Positions 26,731-36,491 are shown, numbered from the stretch's first letter. The stretch is DNA of 59,383 nt from Gilliamella bombicola (GCF_900094945.1 NZ_FMAQ01000013.1:1-59383), one strand, 5' to 3'. Numbers and translations are program-made. The notes: generated from the sequence alone by a model not told the origin.

Positions 26731-27576
26731 ATGCATAATAAATTAGAAAATCAGATGCAACATCGCTATTCGCAAAATCAAACATACAACCAATCAAACA
26801 ACCACAATCCAAAACGTCAACCCACAACAGGAATTGAATACTTTTTTAAAGGTTGGTCGTTAGCATTTAGTCCGGGGATTAAGCGATTTGTTTTTTTACC
26901 ATTAATTGCCAATATTGTAGTTATGTCGGCACTATTTTATTGGTTTTTTACTGCTATTACTGGCATGGTGGATTGGGGGTTATCGTATGTGCCGGGTTGG
27001 TTACATTGGTTGGGCTATATTATAGTTTTTATTGTGATTTTAATGCTGGTGATTTTGTTTTGTTATTTTTTTAGTACGGTGACAAATATCATTGCCGCAC
27101 CTTTTAATGGTTTATTAGCTGAACAAGTCGAAGCGCAGTTAACAGGGATGCCAGCAGTTGATACATCGTGGATTAGCATTATTAAAGATCTTCCGCGGGT
27201 TTTTGGTCGCGAATTTCAAAAATTGATTAATTATTTATTATGGGCCATTCCGATACTGTTGACCTATTTTATTCCTGTTATTGGGCAATCAGTAACGCCG
27301 GTGATTTGGTTTTTATTTACGGCTTGGCAAATTAATATCCAATATGCCGATTATGCTTTTGATAACCACAAAATCACTTTTCAACGTATGCGTGAGTTAC
27401 TTAAACAAGATCGGGTCGATAATTTAACTTTTGGCATGTTAGTCAGCTTTTTTACCATGGTACCGGTGCTTAATTTAATTATTATGCCTATTGCAGTTTG
27501 TGGCGCAACGGCAATGTGGGTTGATCGCTACCGTCATCAAGCACTATTTGACAGCGGTAGCCAAGATTTTCGTTAA
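26731..27576 (+). CDS. cysZ: sulfate transporter CysZ
   Basis: A 281-residue inner-membrane protein of the CysZ family, which imports sulfate for cysteine synthesis. The family core is seen in GIEYFFKGWSLAFSPGIKRFVFLPL, in FFSTVTNIIAAPFNGLLAEQVE and in the QYADYAFDNHKITF segment. There are four long hydrophobic stretches. The first 35 residues are a polar Asn/Gln-rich extension absent from E. coli CysZ. The start is ATG 26731 (or GTG 26728) after AAGGA. Confidence 0.92.
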   Translation: MHNKLENQMQHRYSQNQTYNQSNNHNPKRQPTTGIEYFFKGWSLAFSPGIKRFVFLPLIANIVVMSALFYWFFTAITGMVDWGLSYVPGWLHWLGYIIVFIVILMLVILFCYFFSTVTNIIAAPFNGLLAEQVEAQLTGMPAVDTSWISIIKDLPRVFGREFQKLINYLLWAIPILLTYFIPVIGQSVTPVIWFLFTAWQINIQYADYAFDNHKITFQRMRELLKQDRVDNLTFGMLVSFFTMVPVLNLIIMPIAVCGATAMWVDRYRHQALFDSGSQDFR

Positions 27577-27584
27577 GGGAAGTA

Positions 27585-27776
27585 TTACTTTTTTTTCGTT
27601 GAATTTGTTGACGGCCAATCATCATCGTCGTCATCTTGATAAGGGATAGGTTTTATCCCTTTCTTTTTTTCAAGATACGCTTTATAACTCAATCGGTTTA
27701 GTGCCTTAATGGTATTAATAAAAATCCCAATTAAAATAACGACAATTATCCACCAATAATCTTTGAGCCACTCCAT
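27585..27776 (-). CDS. ypfN: YpfN family small membrane protein (UPF0370)
   Basis: A 63-residue single-pass membrane protein: a hydrophobic segment MEWLKDYWWIIVVILIGIF, then a basic stretch and the acidic motif DDDDDDWP near the C-terminus, all shared with E. coli YpfN. Function is unknown. I chose ATG 27776 because it follows AAAGGAG at a spacing of 6; a longer frame starts at 27812 but its first codons are not conserved. It follows dapE and yffB on another transcript direction from cysZ, in the E. coli order yffB-dapE-ypfN; here it is downstream-facing on the minus strand ahead of neither gene. Confidence 0.85.
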   Translation of the reverse strand: MEWLKDYWWIIVVILIGIFINTIKALNRLSYKAYLEKKKGIKPIPYQDDDDDDWPSTNSTKKK

Positions 27777-27853
27777 CGTGTTCTCCTTTAAGTTAAAATC
27801 GAAATCATCCAACTATAGCAATCATACATGCCAATAACACGATGCTAGCAATA

Positions 27854-28993
27854 CTATACTAACAGCAATTTTTCTAAAATGCGGTGATAAATTGCGGTTA
27901 AGGTAATAATATCTTGGCAATTGGCATTTTCGTTCACTTTATGAATGGTTTTGTTAAGTACCCCAAGCTCAATTACTTGGCATCCCATTTTGGCAATAAA
28001 GCGTCCGTCAGATGTGCCGCCACTGGTGGATAGTTTGGTATCAATATCGGTAAATTCCTTAATAGCGCTAGCAGCCGCGTTGGTTAAATCACCTTGTGGT
28101 GTTAAAAATGGGTGGCCTGATAACCGCCAAGTTAAGGTGTAGTTTACATTATGTTTTTGTAAAATCTGTTCAACGCGTGTTTTAATGTCTGCGTCGGTTA
28201 ATTCGCTACTATAACGGAAATTAAATTGTACACGAAGCTCACCCGGCACGACGTTTTCAGCTCCTGTGCCGCCATTAATATTGGCTATTTGCATTGTCGT
28301 TTGTGGAAAGTATTGATTGCCTTCATCCCAAACAGTATTAACCAGTTCATTTAATGCAGGAGCAAAACGATGCACAGGGTTATCAGCAAGATGAGGATAA
28401 GCCACATGACCTTGAATGCCATGCACAATTAAATTGGCTGTCAGTGAACCGCGGCGGCCATTTTTGATTTGATCACCTAGCACTGTATCGCTCGACGGTT
28501 CGCCGACAATACAATAATCAATGCGCTCTTGGCGTTTCATCAGTAGATCGACCACTTTAACTGTGCCATCGCTTGCATCGGCTTCTTCGTCTGAGGTGAT
28601 TAAAAAGGCGATGCGCCCAGTGTGATTAGGATATTGTTTAACAAAATCTTCTGCTGCACAAACCATGGCAGCAACACCACTTTTCATATCCGATGCACCA
28701 CGACCATAAAGTATGCCATTTTCATCAATCGTTGGTGAAAATGGCGGATAAAGCCATTTGCTTTCATCACCTGCTGGTACGACATCAGTATGGCCAGCAA
28801 ACATCAAAGTTTTGCCGGTAGCATCGCCATGATAGGCCCATAAGTTCTTGGTTTGCCCAATATTGACTTCTTCAATAATAAAACCGAGTGGTTTTAATCG
28901 TTCAATAATAAGTTTTTGGCAGTTTTTGTCGTCAGGGCTTATCGATTTTTCAGCAATGAGTGCTTTGGTTAGCGCAATAACAGGTTCAGTCAT
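27854..28993 (-). CDS. dapE: succinyl-diaminopimelate desuccinylase
   Basis: A 379-residue M20 zinc aminoacylase that makes LL-diaminopimelate from its N-succinyl form. Metal and catalytic motifs are [40 protein letters not shown] and [12 protein letters not shown]. Length is as in E. coli (375). It lies 13 bases downstream of yffB, so the two form an operon. Together with dapA it supplies lysine and peptidoglycan precursors. Confidence 0.97.
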   Translation of the reverse strand: MTEPVIALTKALIAEKSISPDDKNCQKLIIERLKPLGFIIEEVNIGQTKNLWAYHGDATGKTLMFAGHTDVVPAGDESKWLYPPFSPTIDENGILYGRGASDMKSGVAAMVCAAEDFVKQYPNHTGRIAFLITSDEEADASDGTVKVVDLLMKRQERIDYCIVGEPSSDTVLGDQIKNGRRGSLTANLIVHGIQGHVAYPHLADNPVHRFAPALNELVNTVWDEGNQYFPQTTMQIANINGGTGAENVVPGELRVQFNFRYSSELTDADIKTRVEQILQKHNVNYTLTWRLSGHPFLTPQGDLTNAAASAIKEFTDIDTKLSTSGGTSDGRFIAKMGCQVIELGVLNKTIHKVNENANCQDIITLTAIYHRILEKLLLV

Positions 28994-29006
28994 AATGGTC
29001 TCGATT

Positions 29007-29363
29007 TTATTTAGATTGTGAAATAAATTGGGAATAAAGTTCGTCTGAATAACCTAACAAAGCACGCTTACCATCAATAAGCAAAGGACGTTTTAAAATG
29101 GAAGGATTGGCTAACATGATCTGTTTTGCAGCTTGCTCATTATCAACCTGTGCACGGACAGACTCATCTAACTTACGCCATGTGGTACCGCGAGTATTAA
29201 GCAAACTTTGCCAGTCTACCAATTGTAAAAAACTATCTAAAAGTGCTTCTGACAGCCCATCAGTTTTATAATTATGAAATTGATAATTGATGTGATGCTC
29301 ATCAAGCCAAGTAAAGGCCTTTTTCATTGTATTGCAGTTTTTAATGCCATAAATGGTGTACAT
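29007..29363 (-). CDS. yffB: ArsC/Spx-family protein YffB
   Basis: A 118-residue thioredoxin-fold protein of the ArsC family. The N-terminal [19 protein letters not shown] carries the single conserved Cys, and [22 protein letters not shown] is the family C-terminal motif. E. coli YffB binds glutathione in vitro; its role is unclear. I chose ATG 29363 after AGGA; the frame extends 20 codons upstream to 29423 without support. It is first in the yffB-dapE operon. Confidence 0.92.
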   Translation of the reverse strand: MYTIYGIKNCNTMKKAFTWLDEHHINYQFHNYKTDGLSEALLDSFLQLVDWQSLLNTRGTTWRKLDESVRAQVDNEQAAKQIMLANPSILKRPLLIDGKRALLGYSDELYSQFISQSK

Positions 29364-29546
29364 AAAGGTGATCCTAATTTGAAAGATGAGGAAATTATAA
29401 CAGCTATAAGCTGGGGGCCGCAAATCGAAGGGGGGTGTTTTAATTTATATTTTTGATGTGGTTGAATTATTGGGGATATGCTAAGTCGCAAAAATGACCG
29501 CATTGATAACGTTTTCAGCTATGTTTTACAAGAATAAAAATAGCAC

Positions 29547-29588
29547 AAAAATCGGTCAGAAAAGGTATTGATTTTATTAATGTTTTTT
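29547..29588 (+). repeat. dispersed 42-base intergenic repeat, copy D
   Basis: AAAAATCGGTCAGAAAAGGT then ATTGATTTTATTAATG and a T run, in the 390-base region between yffB and the ABC importer. Apart from it that region holds only AT-rich promoter-like sequence. Confidence 0.85.
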
Positions 29589-29751
29589 AGGCTAAAAAGT
29601 GGTGTTTTAATTTACAAATACAATTTTATTTTTGTGTTTACAGTTAAGTAATTTTAATTTTTTGGACAACAATAATAACTTTTTTTTATTATAAAAATAC
29701 AACATAACGCGCTATATTATGCCTTTAGCTAAAAACGAAGGAAGATAAATT

Positions 29752-30540
29752 ATGAAGAATTTATTAAAAGCGTTAGCCATTTTGGGGTGTTTAAGCTTAC
29801 CTATAACAAGTTATGCCGCGTTGCCTGAATCGATTAAAGTTGGGTCTGATACATCTTATGCGCCTTTTGATTTTATTGATGCTAACGGTAATATTACAGG
29901 ATTTAACATTGAAATTACTAAAGCCTTATGTGAAAAGGCTAACATTAAATGCACCTTTCAATCGACCGACTTTGATGCATTGATCCCTTCGTTATTATCA
30001 AGAAAGATTGATATGATTTCCTCTTCGCTGATGATGACCGAAAAGCGTAAAAAGCAGATTGCATTTTCTGACGAGATTTTTATGACTTACTCGCGTTTGA
30101 TTGTTAAAGAAGGTACTAATTTAATGCCTAATGCTGAATCGTTAAAAGGTAAGCGCGTTGGGGTTGAGCAAGGTACCTCACAAGAACATTTTGCCAACGA
30201 AATGTGGCGTCCTCATGGCGTGGTAATTGTCCCTTACCAAAATCAGTTGCAAGTATTTTCGGATTTAGTGGCGGGTCGTTTAGATGCGGCATTGCAAGAC
30301 GAAGTTACTGGAAGTTATGCCTTTTTAAAACAGCCACAAGGTAAAGGTTTTGTTTTTGCTGGCGATGAATTGAAAGATGCTAACTATTTTGATGTGGGGG
30401 TGGGTCTTGGCTTTCGTAAAAACGATAATGAATTACGCGAAGCCTTTAATCAAGCGTTAAAAGCGATTTTAGCCGATGGCACTTACCAAAAAATTAATAA
30501 TAAGTACTTCGATTTTAATGTGTATGGTAATAAAAAATAA
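29752..30540 (+). CDS. periplasmic amino-acid-binding protein (ArgT/HisJ type)
   Basis: A 262-residue family 3 solute-binding protein. A signal peptide ends TSYAALPES. IKVGSDTSYAPFDFIDANGNITGFNIEI is the hallmark N-lobe start; KIDMISSSLMMTEKRKKQIAFSD and the KGKRVGVEQGTSQEHF hinge follow. The pattern points to basic amino acids (lysine, arginine, ornithine or histidine), but the exact ligand is inferred. It is the first gene of an operon with two permease genes. ATG follows GGAAG. Confidence 0.93.
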   Translation: MKNLLKALAILGCLSLPITSYAALPESIKVGSDTSYAPFDFIDANGNITGFNIEITKALCEKANIKCTFQSTDFDALIPSLLSRKIDMISSSLMMTEKRKKQIAFSDEIFMTYSRLIVKEGTNLMPNAESLKGKRVGVEQGTSQEHFANEMWRPHGVVIVPYQNQLQVFSDLVAGRLDAALQDEVTGSYAFLKQPQGKGFVFAGDELKDANYFDVGVGLGFRKNDNELREAFNQALKAILADGTYQKINNKYFDFNVYGNKK

Positions 30541-30543
30541 ACC

Positions 30544-31227
30544 ATGCAAGGTTATATTTCGTTAATTTGCCAAGGGGCATGGCTAACCATTATTTTAGCA
30601 CTAGCATCGCTACTGTTAGCTATGCTACTTGGCATTGTTTGTGCGCTGGGCAAGTTGGCCGATTCAAAAGTGTGTAATGTGCTTTGTCAGGCTTATACGT
30701 CGTTAATTCGAGGTGTGCCTGATTTAGTGCTAATGATGCTAATATTTTTTGGTTTGCAGTTTTTGGTTAATAATATTACCGATTATTTTAATGCCTCTTT
30801 TATTGAAGTGAATCCATTAATGGCTGGTATTTTTACATTAGGCTTTATTTACGGCGCCTATTTTACCGAGACCTTTAGAGGGGCTTATCTTGCTGTATCT
30901 AAAAATACGTTAGCGGCGGCAACGGCACTTGGGCTTAGTAAAGTCCAAGTGTTTCGTTATGTGATGTTTCCTTTAATGATGCGCTTTGCCTTGCCGGGCA
31001 TTGCAAATAATTGGTTAGTGGTGTTAAAGGCCACGGCATTGGTGTCGTTACTGGGATTATCAGACTTAGTTAAAGCCACTAAAAACGCAGGTGAAGCCTT
31101 GTACCAACCTTTATTGTTTGCCTTAATCGCAGGGGCATTTTATCTGTTTTTTACGTCAATATCGAATATCGTGTTATGGTGGCTGGAACGGCGTTATTCC
31201 ATTGGCACAATCAAAACTAAGTTATAA
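30544..31227 (+). CDS. amino-acid ABC permease, HisQ/ArtQ-like
   Basis: A 227-residue inner-membrane subunit of a polar amino-acid importer. Five or so hydrophobic segments and the EAA-type coupling loop TLAAATALGLSKVQVFRYVMFPLMMRFALPG (EAA helix region about residues 125-150) are present. IRGVPDLVLMML is typical of HisQ/ArtQ. It begins three bases after the binding-protein stop and precedes the second permease by six bases. Confidence 0.92.
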   Translation: MQGYISLICQGAWLTIILALASLLLAMLLGIVCALGKLADSKVCNVLCQAYTSLIRGVPDLVLMMLIFFGLQFLVNNITDYFNASFIEVNPLMAGIFTLGFIYGAYFTETFRGAYLAVSKNTLAAATALGLSKVQVFRYVMFPLMMRFALPGIANNWLVVLKATALVSLLGLSDLVKATKNAGEALYQPLLFALIAGAFYLFFTSISNIVLWWLERRYSIGTIKTKL

Positions 31228-31233
31228 GAACTC

Positions 31234-31944
31234 ATGCTAGAAATTATTCAACAATATTGGCAAGCACTATTATGGAGTGATGGTTATAATATCACTGGTC
31301 TGGCGATGACGCTGTGGATTTTGATTCTATCAGTTTTAATGGGTGGCATTTTGTCGCTAGGGTTAGCAGTAGGGCGAAATTCGCAAAATAAGCTGATTAA
31401 ATTACCCATTTGGCTGTTTACTTATATTTTTCGGGGCACGCCTTTATATGTACAGTTGCTGATTATTTATACTGGCATTTATACATTGAGTGTGGTTAAA
31501 AATCATGCTTGGCTGGGTGACTTTTTTCAAAGTGGTTTAAATTGCACGGTGTTAGCCTTTACTTTAAATACCTGCGCTTATACTACTGAAGTTTTTGCTG
31601 GTGCCATGCGCAATGTACCTAGAGGCGAAATGCAAGCTGCAACTGCACTTGGGTTTAGCCGTTTTCAGTTATATCGTTATATTATTTTGCCAAGAGCGTT
31701 TCGTATTGCATTGCCTGCTTATAGTAACGAGGTGATTTTTATGCTGCATTCAACGGCGCTTGCCTTTACGGTTACAGTGCCAGATGTAATGAAAATTGCA
31801 CGTGATATTTATGCTGAAACATATCAACCTTTTCATGCCTTTGGGATTGCTGCGGTGATTTATCTTTGTGTTAGCTTTACGTTAATTTTTGGTTTTAAAA
31901 AATTAGAGCAGCGTTGCTTGGCTTTTCAGAAAGTTAATGAATAA
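31234..31944 (+). CDS. amino-acid ABC permease, HisM/ArtM-like
   Basis: A 236-residue partner permease. It has FRGTPLYVQLLIIY, the EAA loop GEMQAATALGFSRFQLYRYIILPRAFRIALP and five hydrophobic segments. With the HisQ-like subunit it would form the heterodimeric channel. No ATP-binding subunit follows; the operon ends at a terminator and the next gene is unrelated and opposite. The ATPase must come from elsewhere, which is unusual for this family. Confidence 0.92.
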   Translation: MLEIIQQYWQALLWSDGYNITGLAMTLWILILSVLMGGILSLGLAVGRNSQNKLIKLPIWLFTYIFRGTPLYVQLLIIYTGIYTLSVVKNHAWLGDFFQSGLNCTVLAFTLNTCAYTTEVFAGAMRNVPRGEMQAATALGFSRFQLYRYIILPRAFRIALPAYSNEVIFMLHSTALAFTVTVPDVMKIARDIYAETYQPFHAFGIAAVIYLCVSFTLIFGFKKLEQRCLAFQKVNE

Positions 31945-32023
31945 AACAATGGATAACTTTATTGGGTTTGCCGATTTATCCACTCTCAACTCATCATTTA
32001 GATTGTAATTTATTACTTAAACA

Positions 32024-32061
32024 AAAATCCGACAATTGTAATAACATTTGCCGGATTTTGA
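32024..32061 (+). terminator. ABC importer operon terminator
   Basis: AAAATCCG pairs with CGGATTTT around a long loop in which CA/TG also pair; a weaker T run follows. Confidence 0.6.
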
Positions 32062-32084
32062 TTGTTTTATTTATTTTCAATACA

Positions 32085-32474
32085 TTAATTTACAGGATAG
32101 AATTCACTTGTAGAGCCGGAGTCGCTGTGGTCATCATCGTGATCATGGTTACTTGAACCTGGTAATGCTCTAGCTCGCTCAATCGGAACATAACTGCCAC
32201 TAGGTGTTTCAACTTGGCACTCACCTAAAAAGATAGAATATTTGGTGTTTGCATGCATACTTTCACCTCTAAAATAGCAGTGAGCAGCGTTATATAAGTC
32301 AACTCGACAAAGAATTGCGATGGCTAACCAAACAATAAGTACAGCTAAAGAGAACCATTTTAAATATTTCCAAATGAGGGACCAAAAACCAATTCCTCTA
32401 AAACGGCAATATCCAAAAATGAGCAATATGATTGCAACAAATGCTAAACCTTCGTATAACCAAAATAGCCACAT
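32085..32474 (-). CDS. hypothetical two-helix membrane protein
   Basis: A 129-residue protein with two hydrophobic segments (about residues 4-22 and 41-60) and a soluble tail. The tail has two Cys residues (AAHCYF, GECQVE) and ends in an Asp/His-rich run (NHDHDDDHSD), which could bind a metal. The tail is probably periplasmic. I do not recognise the family. ATG follows GGAG at a spacing of 6. It is a single gene downstream of lexA on the same strand. Confidence 0.65.
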   Translation of the reverse strand: MWLFWLYEGLAFVAIILLIFGYCRFRGIGFWSLIWKYLKWFSLAVLIVWLAIAILCRVDLYNAAHCYFRGESMHANTKYSIFLGECQVETPSGSYVPIERARALPGSSNHDHDDDHSDSGSTSEFYPVN

Positions 32475-32536
32475 AGTAATCTCCTACTTTTTATTGCTTA
32501 CTATTCTATACCATCTTTGTTTATACATCTACATTA

Positions 32537-33163
32537 TTACATCCAAGAGCCATTACGAATAATGCCAACGGCAAGCCCTTCAATAGCAAAATTTTGTTGT
32601 TCTAAATCGACTTCAATGGGAGAAAACTCGCTATTTTCTGCAAGCAGATGAACATGTTTGCCTTTGCGTGATAAGCGTTTAACGGTAACTTCATCGTCAA
32701 TACGAGCAACAACAACTTGACCATTTTTAACATCTTGAGTTTTATGTACGGCTAATAGATCGCCGTCTAAGATACCGATGTCTTTCATTGACATACCATG
32801 TACTCTTAGTAAAAAATCAGCATGGGGTTTAAATAGTGACGGATCAACTTGGTAATGACTTTCGATGTGTTCTTGCGCTAAGATAGGCGATCCAGCAGCT
32901 ACTTGCCCAATTAGGGGTAAACCTTCAAGTTCATTTTGTTCAGCTTGGCTTTCAAGTAAAAGACGAATCCCACGAGATGAGCCGGCGATCATTTCGATCG
33001 CGCCTTTTTTAGCAAGCGCTTTAAGGTGCTCTTCAGCCGCGTTGGCAGATCGAAATCCTAGCTTTTGGGCAATTTCAGCACGTGTCGGTGGCATACCTGT
33101 GGTTTGTATATTGTCTTTAATTAAGTCATAAATCTGCTGTTGACGTTCGGTTAACGGTTTCAT
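32537..33163 (-). CDS. lexA: SOS repressor LexA
   Basis: A 208-residue transcriptional repressor and self-cleaving S24 peptidase. The N-terminal winged helix is [15 protein letters not shown] and [26 protein letters not shown]. The cleavage site is Ala-Gly in QVAAGSPI. The catalytic Ser is in GMSMKDIG and the Lys in EVTVKRL. It controls the DNA-damage regulon and, through two overlapping boxes upstream, itself. Confidence 0.97.
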   Translation of the reverse strand: MKPLTERQQQIYDLIKDNIQTTGMPPTRAEIAQKLGFRSANAAEEHLKALAKKGAIEMIAGSSRGIRLLLESQAEQNELEGLPLIGQVAAGSPILAQEHIESHYQVDPSLFKPHADFLLRVHGMSMKDIGILDGDLLAVHKTQDVKNGQVVVARIDDEVTVKRLSRKGKHVHLLAENSEFSPIEVDLEQQNFAIEGLAVGIIRNGSWM

Positions 33164-33172
33164 TACTTTGTC

Positions 33173-33208
33173 CTGTTTTTATATACATATATATGTGATT
33201 ATATACAG
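33173..33208. promoter_or_regulatory. two LexA boxes upstream of lexA
   Basis: CTGT-N8-ACAT at 33173-33188 and ATGT-N8-ACAG at 33193-33208. Each is one base off the known CTGT-N8-ACAG consensus, on opposite sides, four bases apart. They lie 10-45 bases upstream of the lexA start, fitting autoregulation. Confidence 0.8.
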
Positions 33209-33408
33209 CTAATGATATAAAACAACTGTTTTATTCTATTTATTTGACAGTAGGCGATAAATTTTCCGTTGACGTGAGTAAGTTTACGAATTTACTATCG
33301 ATAAATATCCCATTAATTGTTAAGTTTTTGTCTGTATTTTACGTTATATGATCAACCTAGTTATATGTTATAATGATGCCCTGTTTTTGTTGAATTGGAA
33401 TTTGCCTT

Positions 33409-34014
33409 ATGCCTTATGTTGTTGCACTAAGTGGCGGTATTGCCAGTGGTAAAAGTACTATCGCCAATTTGTTTGCCAAATTGGGCGTACCTATTATTGA
33501 TGCAGACATTATTGCAAGGCAAGTTGTGCAAGTCGGTAGTGATGCGTTTAACCAAATTGTTAAGCACTTTAGCCAAGAAATTTTGCTTGCTAATGGCGAA
33601 CTTGATCGCAGTCAGCTACGTGAAATTATATTTAATAATGACCACGAACGACTGTGGCTTAATCATTTGTTGCATCCTATTATTCAACAAGAAACTCAAA
33701 AACAAATTGCTATGCAAAATACAACCTATGTAATTTGGGTTGTGCCGTTATTGATTGAAAACAATTTGCATACGCTGGCTGATCGTGTGCTAATCATTGA
33801 TGTTCCTGAGTCGTTACAATTGGCGCGATTAGTAAAAAGAGATAATATTAGTGAGTCATTAGCAAAAAAGATGATATTGTCGCAAGTGTCTTTAAAAAAG
33901 CGCTTATCTTATGCTGATGATATTATTGTAAATGATGATAATTTAGCTAGGCTAACTGCACAAGTTAATTTATTGCATCAACAATATTTAGATAACTTTA
34001 ATTGTAAGATTTAG
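33409..34014 (+). CDS. coaE: dephospho-CoA kinase
   Basis: A 201-residue P-loop kinase for the last step of coenzyme A synthesis. The N-terminal VALSGGIASGKSTIANLF is the Walker A, followed by VPIIDADIIARQVV (catalytic Asp) and WVVPLLIENNLH. Length matches E. coli CoaE (206). First of a run coaE-zapD-yacG-tsaD with gaps of 4, 37 and -1 bases. The coaE-zapD-yacG order is as in enterobacteria, and tsaD has joined it here. Confidence 0.96.
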   Translation: MPYVVALSGGIASGKSTIANLFAKLGVPIIDADIIARQVVQVGSDAFNQIVKHFSQEILLANGELDRSQLREIIFNNDHERLWLNHLLHPIIQQETQKQIAMQNTTYVIWVVPLLIENNLHTLADRVLIIDVPESLQLARLVKRDNISESLAKKMILSQVSLKKRLSYADDIIVNDDNLARLTAQVNLLHQQYLDNFNCKI

Positions 34015-34018
34015 ATTG

Positions 34019-34756
34019 ATGAATAACATTATTTTTGAACATCCATTAAATGAAAAAATGCGTACTTGGCTTCGTGTTGAATTTTTGTTAAATCAATTAA
34101 ATAGGCATTGCCAGTTTGATCAAAATAATGCGTTGATTTTTTTTCACGCGCTGTCTGAGTTATTAGAAATTATTGAACGTAACGATGTAAAAGGTGATTT
34201 GATTAAAGAACTTGAATCACAAAAACAAAAGTTAATCTTGTGGCTAACTTTTGATGGTGTTGACTATGATTTACTTAACAACTTGATTTACCAATTTGAT
34301 TATTTTTTAGCTCAATTTAATCTGATAACCCGCCTAGGGCAACCATTAAAAGACGACCGTTTTATTACTGCTATTCGCCAACGTTTAACGATCCCCGGAG
34401 GTTGTTGTAGTTTTGATTTGCCTTTGTTCCATTTATGGTTAAAAATTCCGCAAGAAAGGCGTAATATTCAAGTTGAAAATTGGTTACAACACTTGTCAAT
34501 TTTAGATAAATCTCTAACATGCTATATGCAATTAATTAGACAAATGGGTGAATTTAAACCATTTATTTGTTCTAATAATTTTTTTCAAGAAACCAATGGT
34601 GATGTTAATTTAATTCGTATTCGGGTTTCGTTAGATAAAAATGTCTATCCCCAAGTGTCTGGTCATATGTCACGCTATAGCATTCGGTTTTTACCGCTTG
34701 ATACTTGTGATAACGTGAATAGCGATAGTATTGAATTTGAATTAGCTTGTTGTTAG
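34019..34756 (+). CDS. zapD: cell division protein ZapD
   Basis: A 245-residue cytosolic protein that cross-links FtsZ filaments. The N-terminal FEHPLNEKMRTWLRVEFLL and the segment IPGGCCSFDLPLFHLWL are characteristic of the family; the C-terminal DTCDNVNSDSIEFELACC matches the conserved beta-barrel end. Length equals E. coli ZapD (247). ATG 34019 is preferred over an adjacent TTG. Confidence 0.95.
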   Translation: MNNIIFEHPLNEKMRTWLRVEFLLNQLNRHCQFDQNNALIFFHALSELLEIIERNDVKGDLIKELESQKQKLILWLTFDGVDYDLLNNLIYQFDYFLAQFNLITRLGQPLKDDRFITAIRQRLTIPGGCCSFDLPLFHLWLKIPQERRNIQVENWLQHLSILDKSLTCYMQLIRQMGEFKPFICSNNFFQETNGDVNLIRIRVSLDKNVYPQVSGHMSRYSIRFLPLDTCDNVNSDSIEFELACC

Positions 34757-34793
34757 TACTGCTAAATACTAATTTTAAAAAAAAAGAGTCACA

Positions 34794-35012
34794 ATGAATA
34801 AAGATAACACTACATATGTCAATTGCCCAACTTGCCAAAAACAAGTTGTATGGAGTAAAGATAGTCCGTACCGTCCATTTTGTAGCAAGCGTTGCCAGCT
34901 TATCGATTTAGGCGATTGGGCAACTGAGGAACATCGCATTGCCGATAAAGACATTACTGAACAAGATCTTTGGAGTGAAGAAGACCTTACCGATTTTGCA
35001 GGTAAACATTAA
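34794..35012 (+). CDS. yacG: DNA gyrase inhibitor YacG
   Basis: A 72-residue zinc-finger protein. The four ligands are seen as VNCPTCQKQ and [20 protein letters not shown]. coli YacG binds GyrB and inhibits gyrase. Its stop overlaps the tsaD start by one base. Confidence 0.95.
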   Translation: MNKDNTTYVNCPTCQKQVVWSKDSPYRPFCSKRCQLIDLGDWATEEHRIADKDITEQDLWSEEDLTDFAGKH

Positions 35013-36037
35013 TGAAGATTCTAGGTATTGAAACTTCGTGCGACGAAACAGGTGTTGCTATTTATGATGATGCCAATGGTTTACTTGCCAATCAACTTTA
35101 TTCACAAATTAAATTGCATGCTGATTATGGTGGTGTGGTGCCTGAATTAGCATCGCGCGATCATATTCGTAAAACCGTACCTTTAATTCAAGCAGCATTA
35201 AAAGAAGCAAATGTGGTGCCAGCAGATATTGCTGGTGTGGCTTATACAGCAGGTCCAGGCTTAATTGGTGCTTTGATGGTCGGTGCATCAATTGGTCGTT
35301 CGCTGGCTTATGCGTGGAATGTACCTGCTATTGCTGTGCATCATATGGAAGGGCACTTATTGGCGCCAATGTTAGAATCTAATCCACCTGAATTTCCCTT
35401 TGTTGCATTATTAGTTTCGGGTGGGCATACACAGCTTATTAGCGTAACAGGTATTGGTCAATATGAACTTATTGGCGAATCCATTGATGATGCAGCAGGC
35501 GAAGCTTTTGATAAAACTGCTAAATTACTTGGTTTAGATTATCCAGGCGGGGCAAAATTGTCGAAATTAGCTGAGCAGGGTAATGGAGCTCGGTTTCATT
35601 TTCCTCGACCGATGACTGATCGTCCTGGGCTGGATTTTAGTTTTTCAGGCCTTAAAACAGCCGCTGCCAATATCATTCATCAACATAGTGATAATCATAT
35701 TATTGATGCGCAAACTAAAGCTGATATTGCTAGAGCCTTTGAAGATGCCTTGGTTGATACATTAGTAATTAAATCACGGCGAGCGCTTGATCAAACTGGA
35801 TTTAAAAATTTAGTGATAGCCGGCGGAGTAAGCGCTAATCAAACACTGCGTAATAGGTTAACTGAGTTGATGCATCAGCGTAAAGGACAGGTTTATTATC
35901 CACGACTCGAATTTTGTACCGATAATGGTGCCATGATTGCTTACGCGGGGATGATTCATTTAAAAGCAAAGCAGTATTCAGATTTAGCAATCAATGTTAG
36001 ACCAAGATGGCCTCTTAGCGAGCTTAATGCTAGTTAA
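35012..36037 (+). CDS. tsaD: tRNA N6-adenosine threonylcarbamoyltransferase
   Basis: A 341-residue ASKHA-fold enzyme that, with TsaB and TsaE, makes t6A37 on ANN-decoding tRNAs. [17 protein letters not shown] and the metal-binding [11 protein letters not shown] are the family marks; [10 protein letters not shown] and [13 protein letters not shown] are the nucleotide-binding motifs. Length matches E. coli TsaD (337). Its start overlaps yacG (TAATG). Confidence 0.97.
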   Translation: MKILGIETSCDETGVAIYDDANGLLANQLYSQIKLHADYGGVVPELASRDHIRKTVPLIQAALKEANVVPADIAGVAYTAGPGLIGALMVGASIGRSLAYAWNVPAIAVHHMEGHLLAPMLESNPPEFPFVALLVSGGHTQLISVTGIGQYELIGESIDDAAGEAFDKTAKLLGLDYPGGAKLSKLAEQGNGARFHFPRPMTDRPGLDFSFSGLKTAAANIIHQHSDNHIIDAQTKADIARAFEDALVDTLVIKSRRALDQTGFKNLVIAGGVSANQTLRNRLTELMHQRKGQVYYPRLEFCTDNGAMIAYAGMIHLKAKQYSDLAINVRPRWPLSELNAS

Positions 36038-36086
36038 CCGATTATTTTGATTTAAAAATATAGATTACAACAAAAGCAAAAAAAAT

Positions 36087-36110
36087 GCGGGAACTAGTTC
36101 CCGCTTTTTT
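36087..36110 (+). terminator. tsaD terminator
   Basis: GCGGGAACTAGTTCCCGC, a perfect self-complementary stem, followed by six Ts; convergent with the DUF4282 gene. Confidence 0.85.
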
Positions 36111-36134
36111 GCCTATATAGTTGAATCAATACTA

Positions 36135-36491
36135 TTAATTAATAGTATCGGTGTTAGACAATTCTTCCGTTTTTTCGGAATCTGTTTTTTCGTTAGCTAA
36201 TTTTTGAATATTGTGATTAATATTAAATAGCACACAAATCAATTCAAAACCAATACGAGTTGAAACAAATCCTACAACAAAGGTAATAATACCAGTAAAA
36301 AAGGTAAATAAACCTGCAGTAAAACTATAAGCAAATAAAGCAAAACTACCTAATATCATAGTCAATGTACTAAAGCCAATAAGAATTAATGTGATCCAAT
36401 ACACGATAGTAATAAATGAAGGTGTTAACATTTTATTAAAGAAGAAAAAATCTTTAATGGTAAGATCTTTAAAATCAAATTTTTTGTTCAT
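36135..36491 (-). CDS. DUF4282 membrane protein
   Basis: A 118-residue protein. FFFFNKMLTPSFITIVYW opens a first helix (about residues 17-50), then a second (about 52-80) and RIGFELICVLFNINHNIQKL. This is the pattern of DUF4282 proteins, whose function is unknown. The C-terminus is polar (Glu/Thr/Asp). ATG follows AAGGAA. It is divergent from ycaO. Confidence 0.75.
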   Translation of the reverse strand: MNKKFDFKDLTIKDFFFFNKMLTPSFITIVYWITLILIGFSTLTMILGSFALFAYSFTAGLFTFFTGIITFVVGFVSTRIGFELICVLFNINHNIQKLANEKTDSEKTEELSNTDTIN

